A stretch of DNA of 64,000 nt from Mariniphaga sp. Lineage in GTDB: Bacteria > Bacteroidota > Bacteroidia > Bacteroidales > Prolixibacteraceae. Positions 53,489 through 62,298 of the stretch are shown here, in pieces. The notes beneath the pieces were generated by a model, which was not told the origin of the DNA, did no database searches, and was given only the letters and a program-made list of their open reading frames with translations. The position numbers were made by a program, and so were the translations under genes. The stretch is taken from positions 1 through 64,000 of the forward strand of contig JAGXGA010000050.1 of the NCBI GenBank assembly GCA_024636975.1, read 5' to 3'. Position 1 is the stretch's first letter. Each line of letters begins with the position of its first letter.

Positions 53489-54241
53489 ATGGAAAAGATT
53501 CTCAGTAAGCCTAAAGTGTGGGTGCCGGTAGTTATTCTCGCAGGCATGCTGGTGATTTTAATGATTATTCAACTGATTAATTCCTGTTATGCCGTGAACG
53601 CTCTTCTGAAAAAAGAGGGTCTGAATTACCAGGTCGAAAACAGTGCCGGCTGGAATGAATATGAAACGCGTAATTTGAAAAAGGATATTTTCTGGTATGA
53701 GCAGTTGTTGATTCTTTCACAGGCAGATTCCATATACCTTGCTTTTGATTTACAGGATAGCCTGGTGCAGATTGGAATAAAAGGTTTTAATATGGTTCAG
53801 ACAAAAATTCTTCATCTGCATCCCTCTGATTTTTTAAAAGATTTAAATGAAGATTCTTACAGACATTTTACAACAATTAATCCGATAGTTGAAGAAACTG
53901 CCTGCATTCCTAAAAAAGCTGTTAAAAAGGTAATTGCCTATTCTGATAATGAGGAACACCATGATGCTGATAAGTTACCGGTTTATGACATACCGTTATC
54001 CTGGTCGTTCACCACAGGAAGTAACCTCAGGGTAGTTATTACCGGTGTGAAAAGGATGGCTGATTCATCCTTTTCCCTTCAACCGACACAGGATTTTGTA
54101 AAATACCGTTTCCTGGAATTCATTAAGCAACCGGTATCAAAACATTATAATCCCACAATTTATTTATGGCTCTGCGACCAGGATGCCAAGGCAATTTTCA
54201 GGGCTGTTCCCCCCGGAGGGAAGGTGTTATTTCGAAACTGA
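53489..54241 (+). CDS. Membrane-anchored protein of unknown function
   Basis: 250 residues. One membrane helix (about 12-34) is followed by a periplasmic domain with no family I can name; it is rich in aromatic residues, with a cysteine pair (Cys33 and Cys120 approx.) and the segment YLWLCDQDAKAIFRAVPPGG near the end. It is the last gene of the L,D-transpeptidase operon (2 bp after it), so a cell-wall function is likely by context. Its 3' end overlaps the convergent nucleoside hydrolase gene by 15 bp. Confidence 0.65.
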   Translation: MEKILSKPKVWVPVVILAGMLVILMIIQLINSCYAVNALLKKEGLNYQVENSAGWNEYETRNLKKDIFWYEQLLILSQADSIYLAFDLQDSLVQIGIKGFNMVQTKILHLHPSDFLKDLNEDSYRHFTTINPIVEETACIPKKAVKKVIAYSDNEEHHDADKLPVYDIPLSWSFTTGSNLRVVITGVKRMADSSFSLQPTQDFVKYRFLEFIKQPVSKHYNPTIYLWLCDQDAKAIFRAVPPGGKVLFRN

Positions 54242-55216
54242 GTGATTTGCCAGTTTGTGGAATAAGTCCCTGAAGATGGCATCGCGGTTCAGTTCTTCTG
54301 CCATACGGATAAAATGACGTGAATGATCAACACTGTATGTTACCTGATCGGTAAGCACCGGACTGTGCACCAGGTTGGTTTTTATCCAGCCCGGATTAAC
54401 CAGCCAGGCTACAGCAGTAACATCCCATATTACTTTTGAGTATGCATCCTGACCGTGGCTGTATTCTACTACAATATTGTATAAATAATCCGAGAGTTCG
54501 TTTTTCCCTTCAAGATAATGCTTCAGCTCTGGCAGAGTGGTGTGAAAATGCGAAACCACAGGACGGCAGGGCATCACTACAAAAGGTACTCCTGAGTTGA
54601 AAACTACCTGTGCTGCCAGCACATCCTGCATCAGGTTAAATTCTTTCTGGTGTGGCCAGTTGAGGCCATTGCCGCCCAGCCAGACCACTACTATGTTCTC
54701 AATTATTTTTGGTTCAATTAAAATGGCAGAGGCAATATTTGTAATGCATCCCACCGGAACCACATAAAGCGGATTATCAGGGCTGCTGTCCATTGCTTTT
54801 TTTACAAGGTCAAGGGCTGCTTCACTGCGGATGGGATTCGATACATCTGCCAAATACTGATCGGAGCCGCGGAATGCAAATCCTTTAGGTGCCTTGCCAA
54901 GCATATTGAGCAACCGCAGGATTTCCTGGTAGCTTTTCTCCATACCATCGGCAGGTCCCTCTGAGCGGTTATTATGGAAGGGTGCAGCATAAACTGCCTC
55001 CAGCTCAATTTTTTCTTTCGAAAGCCAGGCATACGCAAGTGCAAACTGGTCGTCCACTTCATTGTAAGTGTCGGTATCCAGAACCATGCGTACCTTACCT
55101 GTTGGAGGTTCAAGTTGATTCAACCTGAAAGATTCATCTAATTTCGGATAGTTTTGGGCTACAGACATCATTGTTATTGATATTAAACTGATACATGCAA
55201 ATACTAATTTCTTCAT
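54227..55216 (-). CDS. Secreted nucleoside hydrolase (IunH family)
   Basis: 329 residues from MKKLVFACIS; upstream frame to 55432 is open but lies in the next gene and lacks a signal peptide. Signal peptide (1-21). MVLDTDTYNEVDDQFALAYAW (the calcium/ribose site, Asp47, Asp49, Asp55, Asp56), FRGSDQYLADV and VVPVGCITNIASAI match inosine-uridine-preferring nucleoside hydrolases. Unlike most of these it is exported. Together with the DUF1593 genes it makes six nucleoside-hydrolase-fold genes in this window. It follows the TIM-barrel gene by 46 bp and is probably co-transcribed with it. A role in scavenging nucleosides or other furanosides in the periplasm is inference. Confidence 0.85.
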   Translation of the reverse strand: MKKLVFACISLISITMMSVAQNYPKLDESFRLNQLEPPTGKVRMVLDTDTYNEVDDQFALAYAWLSKEKIELEAVYAAPFHNNRSEGPADGMEKSYQEILRLLNMLGKAPKGFAFRGSDQYLADVSNPIRSEAALDLVKKAMDSSPDNPLYVVPVGCITNIASAILIEPKIIENIVVVWLGGNGLNWPHQKEFNLMQDVLAAQVVFNSGVPFVVMPCRPVVSHFHTTLPELKHYLEGKNELSDYLYNIVVEYSHGQDAYSKVIWDVTAVAWLVNPGWIKTNLVHSPVLTDQVTYSVDHSRHFIRMAEELNRDAIFRDLFHKLANHSVSK

Positions 55217-55262
55217 GTTTTTAAAAAATTTATTGGTTGATAATTGGCTTTTTGTTACTGCT

Positions 55263-56255
55263 TCATTTAAACTGCTCCATGTACTCAAGGAAAATTTTAG
55301 CTGTCTGGTCGAGGTTATCAATTGAGCCCCCGCCATCAAGCACTTCACACATTTCATAAACCACCCAACCCTGGTATCCGATTTCTTTAAGGGTAGCAAA
55401 CCAGTTTTTGTAATCGATAATTCCTTCTCCAACCGGCACTGCCCGCATTGCCGGCTGCTCTGCCTTGTAGTTGGTTAGTTCATTTACATAGGTATAGCGG
55501 GGATGTGCAACATAATCGGCTACAATTGTATTTACAATATAAGGTTTCATTTTGAGTATCGATTCACGTTGTTCCCGGGGAGTAAGCCCTTCAAGTACGG
55601 GGGACCATGCGTCCCAGCCTGCCATAACATTTGGAAGATTTACTTCATTGAGCAGCCAGTACATGGCATCGTGGTGAAGGGCTATGTCGTGATGATTTTG
55701 CACTGCGAGCGTAATTCCGTGCTCAGCCGCCAGTTTACCTGCCATTTTTAACCCTTCCACCACTTCAGCATATTGCTTGTCGTAAGGTATTCCAGGCCGT
55801 TCGTAACCAGTAAATATTCGTACCATTCCTGTTCCCAGATCTTTTGCCAGCTCAGCAATCTCACCCACCCAGGCTGCCTGTATTTCAGCATTGGGTATTC
55901 CGGGTTTATCTATTCCGGCAGTGAAATCGGTGTAACCGGCTAGACCCACCAGTGTCAGGCCCAGTGAATCAATTTTTGCCTTCAATTGTGCTCGGGCTGC
56001 CTTATCGTAATCGTGTGGCGAAACATGAGGTCGTTTTGCTACCAGCATGACGCCTTCATATCCCAATTCTTTGGCCTTTACTAAAAATTCGTCTACTGTG
56101 AGACGATGCTGTCCCCTCCAGAAGCCGGCATAGCTGACTGAGTGAAGACAGGTTTTTACTTTAAAGTCGGCCGGATTGCCTGAAGGAGTTTTTTGTGCTG
56201 CAGCCGGAAAAAAAAGAATGAATAACAAAATGCTCAAATAGGTAAATTTATTCAT
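55263..56255 (-). CDS. Secreted xylose-isomerase-like TIM barrel
   Basis: About 330 residues from MNKFTYL; a longer start at 56324 is less likely because it places 23 residues before the signal peptide. The mature part is a PF01261 barrel (sugar phosphate isomerase/epimerase): GYEGVMLVAKRPHVSP, GITLAVQNHHDIAL, NVMAGWDAWSP and WVVYEMCEVLDG hold the usual Glu/His/Asp metal ligands. These are cytoplasmic enzymes by origin, so export is notable. In other bacteria such exported barrels act on 3-keto sugars. Probably paired with the nucleoside hydrolase downstream. Confidence 0.8.
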   Translation of the reverse strand: MNKFTYLSILLFILFFPAAAQKTPSGNPADFKVKTCLHSVSYAGFWRGQHRLTVDEFLVKAKELGYEGVMLVAKRPHVSPHDYDKAARAQLKAKIDSLGLTLVGLAGYTDFTAGIDKPGIPNAEIQAAWVGEIAELAKDLGTGMVRIFTGYERPGIPYDKQYAEVVEGLKMAGKLAAEHGITLAVQNHHDIALHHDAMYWLLNEVNLPNVMAGWDAWSPVLEGLTPREQRESILKMKPYIVNTIVADYVAHPRYTYVNELTNYKAEQPAMRAVPVGEGIIDYKNWFATLKEIGYQGWVVYEMCEVLDGGGSIDNLDQTAKIFLEYMEQFK

Positions 56256-56327
56256 CGGTCGGTGATTTATATTATTTATAATGCTTTTCCATGTACTGAA
56301 TAGTATCTTTTTCATTTGTATCAATGC

Positions 56328-57359
56328 TTATTCAATTATTTTTCCTCGCCTGCTGAGTAAGATGGCAATTGGCCTTGTTTCTTTAAATTCCGACATAATT
56401 ATGATGAAAATTACTGTAATAGGAACGCTTAGAAGCATTCCGGCAATGCCCCAAATCATCCCCCACAGAACCAGAGTGAGGAATACCACAAGCGGGCTGA
56501 TGTTCATTGATGTACCCATTATGCGGGGCTCCAGAAAATTCCCCATAATAATCTGAATGGCTCCGACAATGGCGAGTACCAGTATGGCGGGAGTGAATGA
56601 ACCAAACTGGAGTAAAGCAAAAAATGCCGGGAAGACAGTAGCAATCAATGATCCGATGGATGGAATAAAATTCAGTATAAAAATAAGAAAAGCCCAGAAA
56701 AACGGTGCATCCACGCCGATGGATAACAGGGCAAAATAACTTAACACTCCTGTAAGTAAACTCACCAGTGTTTTTATTGCAATGTAATTGCTAACCGAAT
56801 GATCGATCTTTTTTATGAGAGAATTTACTTTATTGTACTTGTTTTCATTAGGATACATTGCTTTGATTTTATCCGGAAAAATAGACTCTTCCAAAAGAAT
56901 GAATATAAGAAATATCAGAACAATGAATGCATCGCTGAAAAGCCCGGTAAGGGTAGAAAAGATCCGGCTAAGAATGTTCCCAAAATTTATATCTGCTGTA
57001 AGATCGTTCCATACAAGGGGCGAATTCAGCTCAAAACTGGTACGAAGTTCACGGGCAATTTTATTTATATTTTCCTCATAAGTGGGCAGTGTCACAGACA
57101 GATACCTTATATTAATCGTGATCATTGAAATTACCAGGAACAGCAGACTTAATAATATTGCAGTTGAGACTATGGTTAAGGTCCAGTCGGGTATCCTTCT
57201 GATGAAAAGTACCTTCGACAGTAGCTTTTTAATTACCCTGATCACAAACCAAAACAGGATTGCAAGAATGAAAGGAATGATAATATTTTGAGCTACTATC
57301 ATTACCACGACCAAAGCTACCAGGATGATGAAAACATAAATTTTTTTAACAGTATCCAT
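56328..57359 (-). CDS. AI-2E family transporter
   Basis: 343 residues with about eight membrane helices. The C-terminal GVDAPFFWAFLIFILNFIPSIGSLIATVFPAF pattern and NFLEPRIMGTSMNISPLVVFLTLVLWGMIWGIAGMLLSVP are the family signature of TqsA/YdiK-type permeases. Substrates range from autoinducer-2 export to ions; not predictable. It is upstream of the TIM-barrel gene in the same direction (gap about 72 bp from the chosen start) and may be in its operon. Confidence 0.85.
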   Translation of the reverse strand: MDTVKKIYVFIILVALVVVMIVAQNIIIPFILAILFWFVIRVIKKLLSKVLFIRRIPDWTLTIVSTAILLSLLFLVISMITINIRYLSVTLPTYEENINKIARELRTSFELNSPLVWNDLTADINFGNILSRIFSTLTGLFSDAFIVLIFLIFILLEESIFPDKIKAMYPNENKYNKVNSLIKKIDHSVSNYIAIKTLVSLLTGVLSYFALLSIGVDAPFFWAFLIFILNFIPSIGSLIATVFPAFFALLQFGSFTPAILVLAIVGAIQIIMGNFLEPRIMGTSMNISPLVVFLTLVLWGMIWGIAGMLLSVPITVIFIIIMSEFKETRPIAILLSRRGKIIE

Positions 57360-57581
57360 ATTTCAAATTTCCCTTAATTACCCCCAAATTCATTATCTGC
57401 TTACGGTTTCTGTAAAAATCGGGAAAATTTTGTATTTGCAGGTGCTATTCATCAATTGTTTTTGAAATTTATTACAAAGCGGCAGTTTGGAAAGAATTAA
57501 TTTTACGCAATATGACCTTTTAAAATTAAAAGAATATTTTAGCTTTGTCTGTAGTAAATTAATTTTCAAACTTATTCAAAA

Positions 57582-58850
57582 ATGCCGGCTAAATCATTCT
57601 TTGCACTATTGTGTTTTTTATTTATTTTATTTTCATGTACCAATTCCACTCAAAACTGGACACATTTCAGGGGGTCGGAAATGAATGGTTGTGCTCAGGT
57701 AAATTCTGCTCCTTTGGACTGGAATTCAGGAGAAAATATTGCCTGGAAATCGGCTGTAAAAGGAACTGGCTGGTCGTCGCCTGTGATTTACGACAATCAG
57801 ATTTGGTTAACTTCAGCTACAGAAGATGGAAAAGAGTTTTACGCAATGTGCTACGATTTCGATTCAGGTGAATTAATTAATGACCAGACCCTTTTTATAA
57901 GTTCTGAGCCACAACGAATACACAGTACAAATTCCTATGCAACTCCTACCCCTTGTATCGAAGAAGGATATGTTTATGTTCATTATGGCTCTTTTGGCAC
58001 CGCTTGTATCGATACCCGTAATTTTGAAGTGAAATGGAAGCGTGACGATCTCCCGTGTGACCACATGCAAGGACCTGCTTCTTCTCCCATTTTGCACGAA
58101 AATATGTTGATCCTTCACCTGGAAGGAACTCAGAATCCTTATGTAATCGCCCTTGATAAGGAAACAGGTGAAACAATCTGGAAAAGTATACGACCGGCCG
58201 AAATTTATGACCCACTGGAACCGGTTTACAGAAAGTCGTATCAAACACCTATAGTGATTAAAACAAAAGACAGGGAGTTGCTTATAAGTAATTCCTCCTA
58301 TATGTGCTTCGCTCACGATGTAAAAACTGGTGAGGTAGTGTGGACAATTGAATACGGATACGATTCCACTGTAAGTCAGCCGCTCTACTGGAATGGAATA
58401 GTATATGTCAACTCAGGATGGATATTTCTTGATAATACTCCCTATTTTACACGACAATATGCTGTCGACCCCAATGGAAAGGGTGATGTTACCCAATCCC
58501 ATGTAAAATGGATGTACGAGGATGAAGTGCCGCAAATACCCACTCCTGTTATTGTTGACGGCAAAATGTATATGGTGCACGACCGCGGAATGGTAACCTG
58601 TCTGGATGCTGCCACAGGCACACCGCTCTGGAAAGAAAAATTATCAGGGAACTTCAATGCTTCCCCTGTGTATGCTGCCGGTAATATTTATTTTTTTAAC
58701 GTTAAAGGAGATTGCACAATAGTAAAACCGGGCGATTCATTTCAAAAAGTTGCCGAAAACAGTATCGGTGAAACTGTAAAGGCAGTTCCAGCTTTTGTAA
58801 GAGATAAAATGGTATTGCGTACTGCAAATAATCTGTACCTTATTTATTGA
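57582..58850 (+). CDS. PQQ-type beta-propeller lipoprotein
   Basis: 422 residues. Lipobox LFSC (about Cys18). The rest consists of propeller blades with W-docking motifs (GWSSPVIYDNQIWLTSA, GYVYVHYGSFGTACID, VIALDKETGETIWK, GEVVWTIEYGYD, MVTCLDAATGTPLWKEKL). No quinoprotein catalytic residues are evident, so it is probably a binding or scaffold protein rather than a dehydrogenase. WTHFRGSEMNG at the N-terminus is the pattern of the outer-membrane-type PQQ propeller family in Bacteroidota and Planctomycetes. Stop overlaps the convergent DUF302 gene by 11 bp. Confidence 0.8.
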   Translation: MPAKSFFALLCFLFILFSCTNSTQNWTHFRGSEMNGCAQVNSAPLDWNSGENIAWKSAVKGTGWSSPVIYDNQIWLTSATEDGKEFYAMCYDFDSGELINDQTLFISSEPQRIHSTNSYATPTPCIEEGYVYVHYGSFGTACIDTRNFEVKWKRDDLPCDHMQGPASSPILHENMLILHLEGTQNPYVIALDKETGETIWKSIRPAEIYDPLEPVYRKSYQTPIVIKTKDRELLISNSSYMCFAHDVKTGEVVWTIEYGYDSTVSQPLYWNGIVYVNSGWIFLDNTPYFTRQYAVDPNGKGDVTQSHVKWMYEDEVPQIPTPVIVDGKMYMVHDRGMVTCLDAATGTPLWKEKLSGNFNASPVYAAGNIYFFNVKGDCTIVKPGDSFQKVAENSIGETVKAVPAFVRDKMVLRTANNLYLIY

Positions 58851-59241
58851 GGCTCAGATCTTCGATCACATTTTCCAGTTTGCGGGCAATTTCAATGGCG
58901 ATGCTTTGCACGGTGTTGTTTTTAACAGCCATCATCGATGCAATCGGATCAACAGCGGCAACCTCCACTTCTCCGTTATCATGTTCCTGTACTACTACGC
59001 TGCAAGGTAAAAGCACCCCGAGGTTTTTCTCGCTCTGAACGGCTGTAAGGGCTGATGAAGGATTGCAAGCTCCAAGTATAACATACTTTTTAAAATCGAC
59101 ATCCAGTTTCATTTTAAATGTTTCTTTCATGTTCACTTCCGATGGAATGCCAAAACCTTCTTTTGCAAGACTTTCTTTAACTGATTTTAATACCTCTTCA
59201 AAACTTTTATCTTTGAATACGGTGCTGAAATAGTAACTCAT
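58840..59241 (-). CDS. DUF302 protein
   Basis: 133 residues, no signal peptide. DKSFEEVLKSVKESLAKEGFGIPSEVNMKETF and VILGACNPSSALTAVQSEKNLGVLLPCSVVVQEH are the DUF302 core: a small alpha/beta fold with a conserved GACNP. The function of the family is not established. Single-gene unit; its terminus overlaps the convergent propeller gene. Confidence 0.85.
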   Translation of the reverse strand: MSYYFSTVFKDKSFEEVLKSVKESLAKEGFGIPSEVNMKETFKMKLDVDFKKYVILGACNPSSALTAVQSEKNLGVLLPCSVVVQEHDNGEVEVAAVDPIASMMAVKNNTVQSIAIEIARKLENVIEDLSLNK

Positions 59242-59359
59242 AGTTTTTTTTATTTGTTGTTAATTAAGTATTCAGGGAGTATAACAACAAATAACTTTTT
59301 ACGTTCAATCCCGGATGACAATTTAAAAGTTTTTAACCTGTCAATCTGAATAAAAAAAA

Positions 59360-59391
59360 GAAGGGTGTCGCTTTCAAAGCAAACACCCTTC
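59360..59391 (-). terminator. Rho-independent terminator
   Basis: GAAGGGTGT (59360-59368) and ACACCCTTC (59383-59391) pair, with an inner GCTTT/AAAGC stem, and on the minus strand a run of T follows (A-run 59352-59359). It terminates the 848-residue cupredoxin gene, 8 bp past its stop. Confidence 0.85.
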
Positions 59392-59398
59392 GGTCAAT

Positions 59399-61945
59399 TT
59401 ATTTTTTAATAAGCTTCATGATATTTCGGTCATTTGTGGTTTTTAATTCCACAAAATAAATTCCTTTTGTCAGGTTTTGAACATTGATTTCAATGCGTTC
59501 ATTTCGGTTTACCTGCCTGACGGATGTCATGCGACCTGAAATGTCATAAACCGACAGAGAATAATCACTTTTATTGAGTTTGTCCGATTCAATCCAAACC
59601 TTATCCGTCGCCGGATTAGGATACATTCGGAACGATACACTGCCAATCTCAGGAACAGAAGTTACCGGGAAAATATCAGTAAAATCGGTATTATGAGCGA
59701 ACATAAGTGTAGTGTCGCCGGTTGCATTTTCAAGCATCAGTTGCCATGCATGATCGGTGGGCGGAGCATCATACATTCCATTCTCATTAAAATCGGCATA
59801 AAAGTTTATATAATAGTTGCCACCAGCCATTATGGCTGAAGAGTGAACTGCAAAATCAGGGGAGGATATTTCCTCTATAGTTACTGAATCCACTACCATT
59901 TCATCATCGGCATTAACAACATACAATACCAGCATCTGCCCTACATGCGGAGTCATACCTGCAAATTCAACCGTAAGCTGATTTTTCCACATAATATCGG
60001 TGAAGTCTGTATTATGGACAAACATGAGGGTTGTGTCTCCCATTACATCATTCAGTTCAAGTCTCCATGCATGATCGGTGGGAGGAGTGTCATACATGCC
60101 GTTTTCGTTGAAGTCAACCCAGAAATCGACATAATATGACTGACCTGATTCTATTCCAGGAACCATGAGTGAGAAAGAAGTGTCGACGACTGCATGGGTC
60201 CGGCCGATTTCCATTCCTGAGGTGGTATCAATTAAAGCCAGGTAAATGTTCTGTCCAACATGCGGATTCATGCTGCTGAATTCAATTGTCAGCATGCTTT
60301 TCCACATAATATCTGTAAAGTCTGTATTGTGGGCAAACATTAACGTAGTATCACCTATTACATCATTAAGTTCAATGCGCCAGGCATGATCGGTTGGAGG
60401 GGCATCATACATTCCATTCTGATTATGATCGGCCCAAAAATCGACATTATACGATTTACCTGTTTCAATTCCCGGCACCATTAAAGTGAAATCCGTTTCT
60501 CCCACCGTATGGGTTCTGCCCACTTCAGTTCCGGAAGTCATGTCCACAACGGCAAGATAAATTTCTTGTCCCACATGTGGATTCATTCCGCTGAATTCAA
60601 CTGTAAGCATATTTTTCCACATAATATCGGTAAAGTCTGTATTGTGGGCAAACATTAACGTAGTATCGCCCATTACATCATTAAGTTCAATGCGCCAGGC
60701 ATGATCGGTTGGAGGGGCATCATACATTCCGTTCTGATTATGATCGGCCCAAAAATCAACATGATACGACTTGCCTGCTTCAATTCCCGGTACCATTAAA
60801 GTGAAATCCGTTTCACCCACCGTATGGGTTCTGCCCACTTCAGTTCCGGAAGACATGTCCACAACGGCAAGATAAATATCCTGCCCCACATGCGGATTCA
60901 TGCCACTGAATTCAACTGTCAGCATATTTTTCCACATAATATCGGTAAAGTCTGTATTATGGGCAAACATTAATGCAGTGTCACCCATTACATCATTCAG
61001 TTCAAGCCTCCACGCATGATCGGTGGGAGGAGTGTCATACATGCCGTTTTCGTTGAAGTCAACCCAGAAATCGACATAATATGACTGACCTGATTCTATT
61101 CCAGGAACCATGAGTGAGAAAGCAGTGTCGACAACTGCATGGGTGCGGCCGATTTCCATTCCTGAGGTGGTATCAATTAAAGCAAGGTAAATGTTTTGTC
61201 CAACGTGTGGATTCATGCCGCTGAATTCAACTGTCAGCATGCTTTTCCACATAATATCTGTAAAGTCGGTATTGTGGGCAAACATTAGTGTAGTGTCGCC
61301 CATTACATCATTGAGTTCAATGCGCCAGGCATGATCGGTTGGAGGGGCATCATACATTCCGTTCTGATTATGATCGGCCCAAAAATCAACATAATACGAC
61401 TTGCCTGTTTCAATTCCCGGAACCATTAAAGCAAAATCAGTTTCTCCCACCGTTTGCGTTCTGCCCACTTCAGTTCCCGAAGTCACATCCACAACAGCAA
61501 GGTAAATGTCCTGCCCTACATGCGGATTCATACCGCTGAATTCAACTGTCAGCATATACTCCTCTTCAGTACCACTATTTTCCAGTACTGTAATGCTGCC
61601 ATTCATTCCAGCCGTAGCATGCGGGTCGCACTGGAAATCGTAAGTGCCAGCAGCTGTAAAAACATACTGATAGGTCCAGCCGTTACCTGTTGAATTTCCA
61701 AACGATTCAGGGTTTGAGGGAAAAGTTGTCTGAGTCCCATTAACATTGTGAAAGCCCTGCTCATTTATCCATTCAACGGTGTCTCCTGCTGTAATTTCAA
61801 GCTCATCCGGATCAAATTGAAAATCCCGGACTTCTATAACATGCAGCGATTGACCAAACAGCATTGTGCTGCTAAGTAATAAAGCTGCAACCGGCAAAAG
61901 CTGCCGAAATAATTTTTTTTTAATTAAAGTAAATTTTTTTTTCAT
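59399..61945 (-). CDS. Cupredoxin/repeat protein with T9SS tail
   Basis: 848 residues. Signal peptide (about 1-31). A plastocyanin-like domain (about 34-122) keeps the type I copper ligands His66 (EQGFHN), Cys106, His109 and Met114 (CDPHATAGM). Six repeats follow (131-759): five of exactly 105 residues, then one divergent copy. Each holds a DxNxNGxYD loop like a calcium site, with D-x-N-x-N-G-x-Y-D in order. The T9SS sorting domain ends the protein (residues about 770-848: FRMYPNPATDKVW, LSVYDISGRM, GIYFVELK, MKLIKK). Surface copper protein, perhaps in electron transfer or copper binding. Repeats 1-5 are very alike at DNA level. Confidence 0.85.
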   Translation of the reverse strand: MKKKFTLIKKKLFRQLLPVAALLLSSTMLFGQSLHVIEVRDFQFDPDELEITAGDTVEWINEQGFHNVNGTQTTFPSNPESFGNSTGNGWTYQYVFTAAGTYDFQCDPHATAGMNGSITVLENSGTEEEYMLTVEFSGMNPHVGQDIYLAVVDVTSGTEVGRTQTVGETDFALMVPGIETGKSYYVDFWADHNQNGMYDAPPTDHAWRIELNDVMGDTTLMFAHNTDFTDIMWKSMLTVEFSGMNPHVGQNIYLALIDTTSGMEIGRTHAVVDTAFSLMVPGIESGQSYYVDFWVDFNENGMYDTPPTDHAWRLELNDVMGDTALMFAHNTDFTDIMWKNMLTVEFSGMNPHVGQDIYLAVVDMSSGTEVGRTHTVGETDFTLMVPGIEAGKSYHVDFWADHNQNGMYDAPPTDHAWRIELNDVMGDTTLMFAHNTDFTDIMWKNMLTVEFSGMNPHVGQEIYLAVVDMTSGTEVGRTHTVGETDFTLMVPGIETGKSYNVDFWADHNQNGMYDAPPTDHAWRIELNDVIGDTTLMFAHNTDFTDIMWKSMLTIEFSSMNPHVGQNIYLALIDTTSGMEIGRTHAVVDTSFSLMVPGIESGQSYYVDFWVDFNENGMYDTPPTDHAWRLELNDVMGDTTLMFVHNTDFTDIMWKNQLTVEFAGMTPHVGQMLVLYVVNADDEMVVDSVTIEEISSPDFAVHSSAIMAGGNYYINFYADFNENGMYDAPPTDHAWQLMLENATGDTTLMFAHNTDFTDIFPVTSVPEIGSVSFRMYPNPATDKVWIESDKLNKSDYSLSVYDISGRMTSVRQVNRNERIEINVQNLTKGIYFVELKTTNDRNIMKLIKK
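59669..61555. repeat. 315-bp in-frame tandem repeat, six units
   Basis: Boundaries fall every 315 bp (for instance CACATAATATC near 59990, 60305, 60620, 60935 and 61250). Units alternate between two subtypes: one with NENGMYDTPPTDHAWR and one with NQNGMYDAPPTDHAWR. That pattern indicates duplication of blocks and gene conversion. Coding, on the minus strand, inside the cupredoxin gene. Confidence 0.85.
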
Positions 61946-62298
61946 AATAAATGTATTTAAGTGTTGGTTAACAATTTACGAATAAAAAAGGACTTATTTG
62001 TGTTATATTGTATTAAATTATTGAAAAAAATGATAATCTTTAAAAAAAACACCCTTTTTTAGCCGAACCATAAAAAATAGGAGGGGGTAGTAAGTCTTAT
62101 TTGCTGTTATTAATATCAGCCACCTAAAAATTAATGGGGGTAATGTAAAAATATTTAAAAGTCAGATAAATTAACTTTAATGTGTTAATTTGTCAATATA
62201 ATCTATAATAACAGGAAAAAAGACATAAAATATTTGTAATTAATATCAAAATGTATATTTTAGCCGAATATATAATGAAATAATTAAAACTTAATAAT
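61946..62298. other. Divergent promoter spacer
   Basis: About 350 bp, very AT-rich, between the cupredoxin gene and asnB. No gene, riboswitch or long repeat seen. It should hold both promoters. Confidence 0.45.

Noticed and set aside
55217-55432. N-terminal extension of the nucleoside hydrolase
   Set aside because: It runs into the neighbouring TIM-barrel gene and would put 72 residues before a normal signal peptide.
59669-61555. Regular repeats that could be taken for a CRISPR array
   Set aside because: The period of 315 bp and the intact reading frame show protein-domain repeats.
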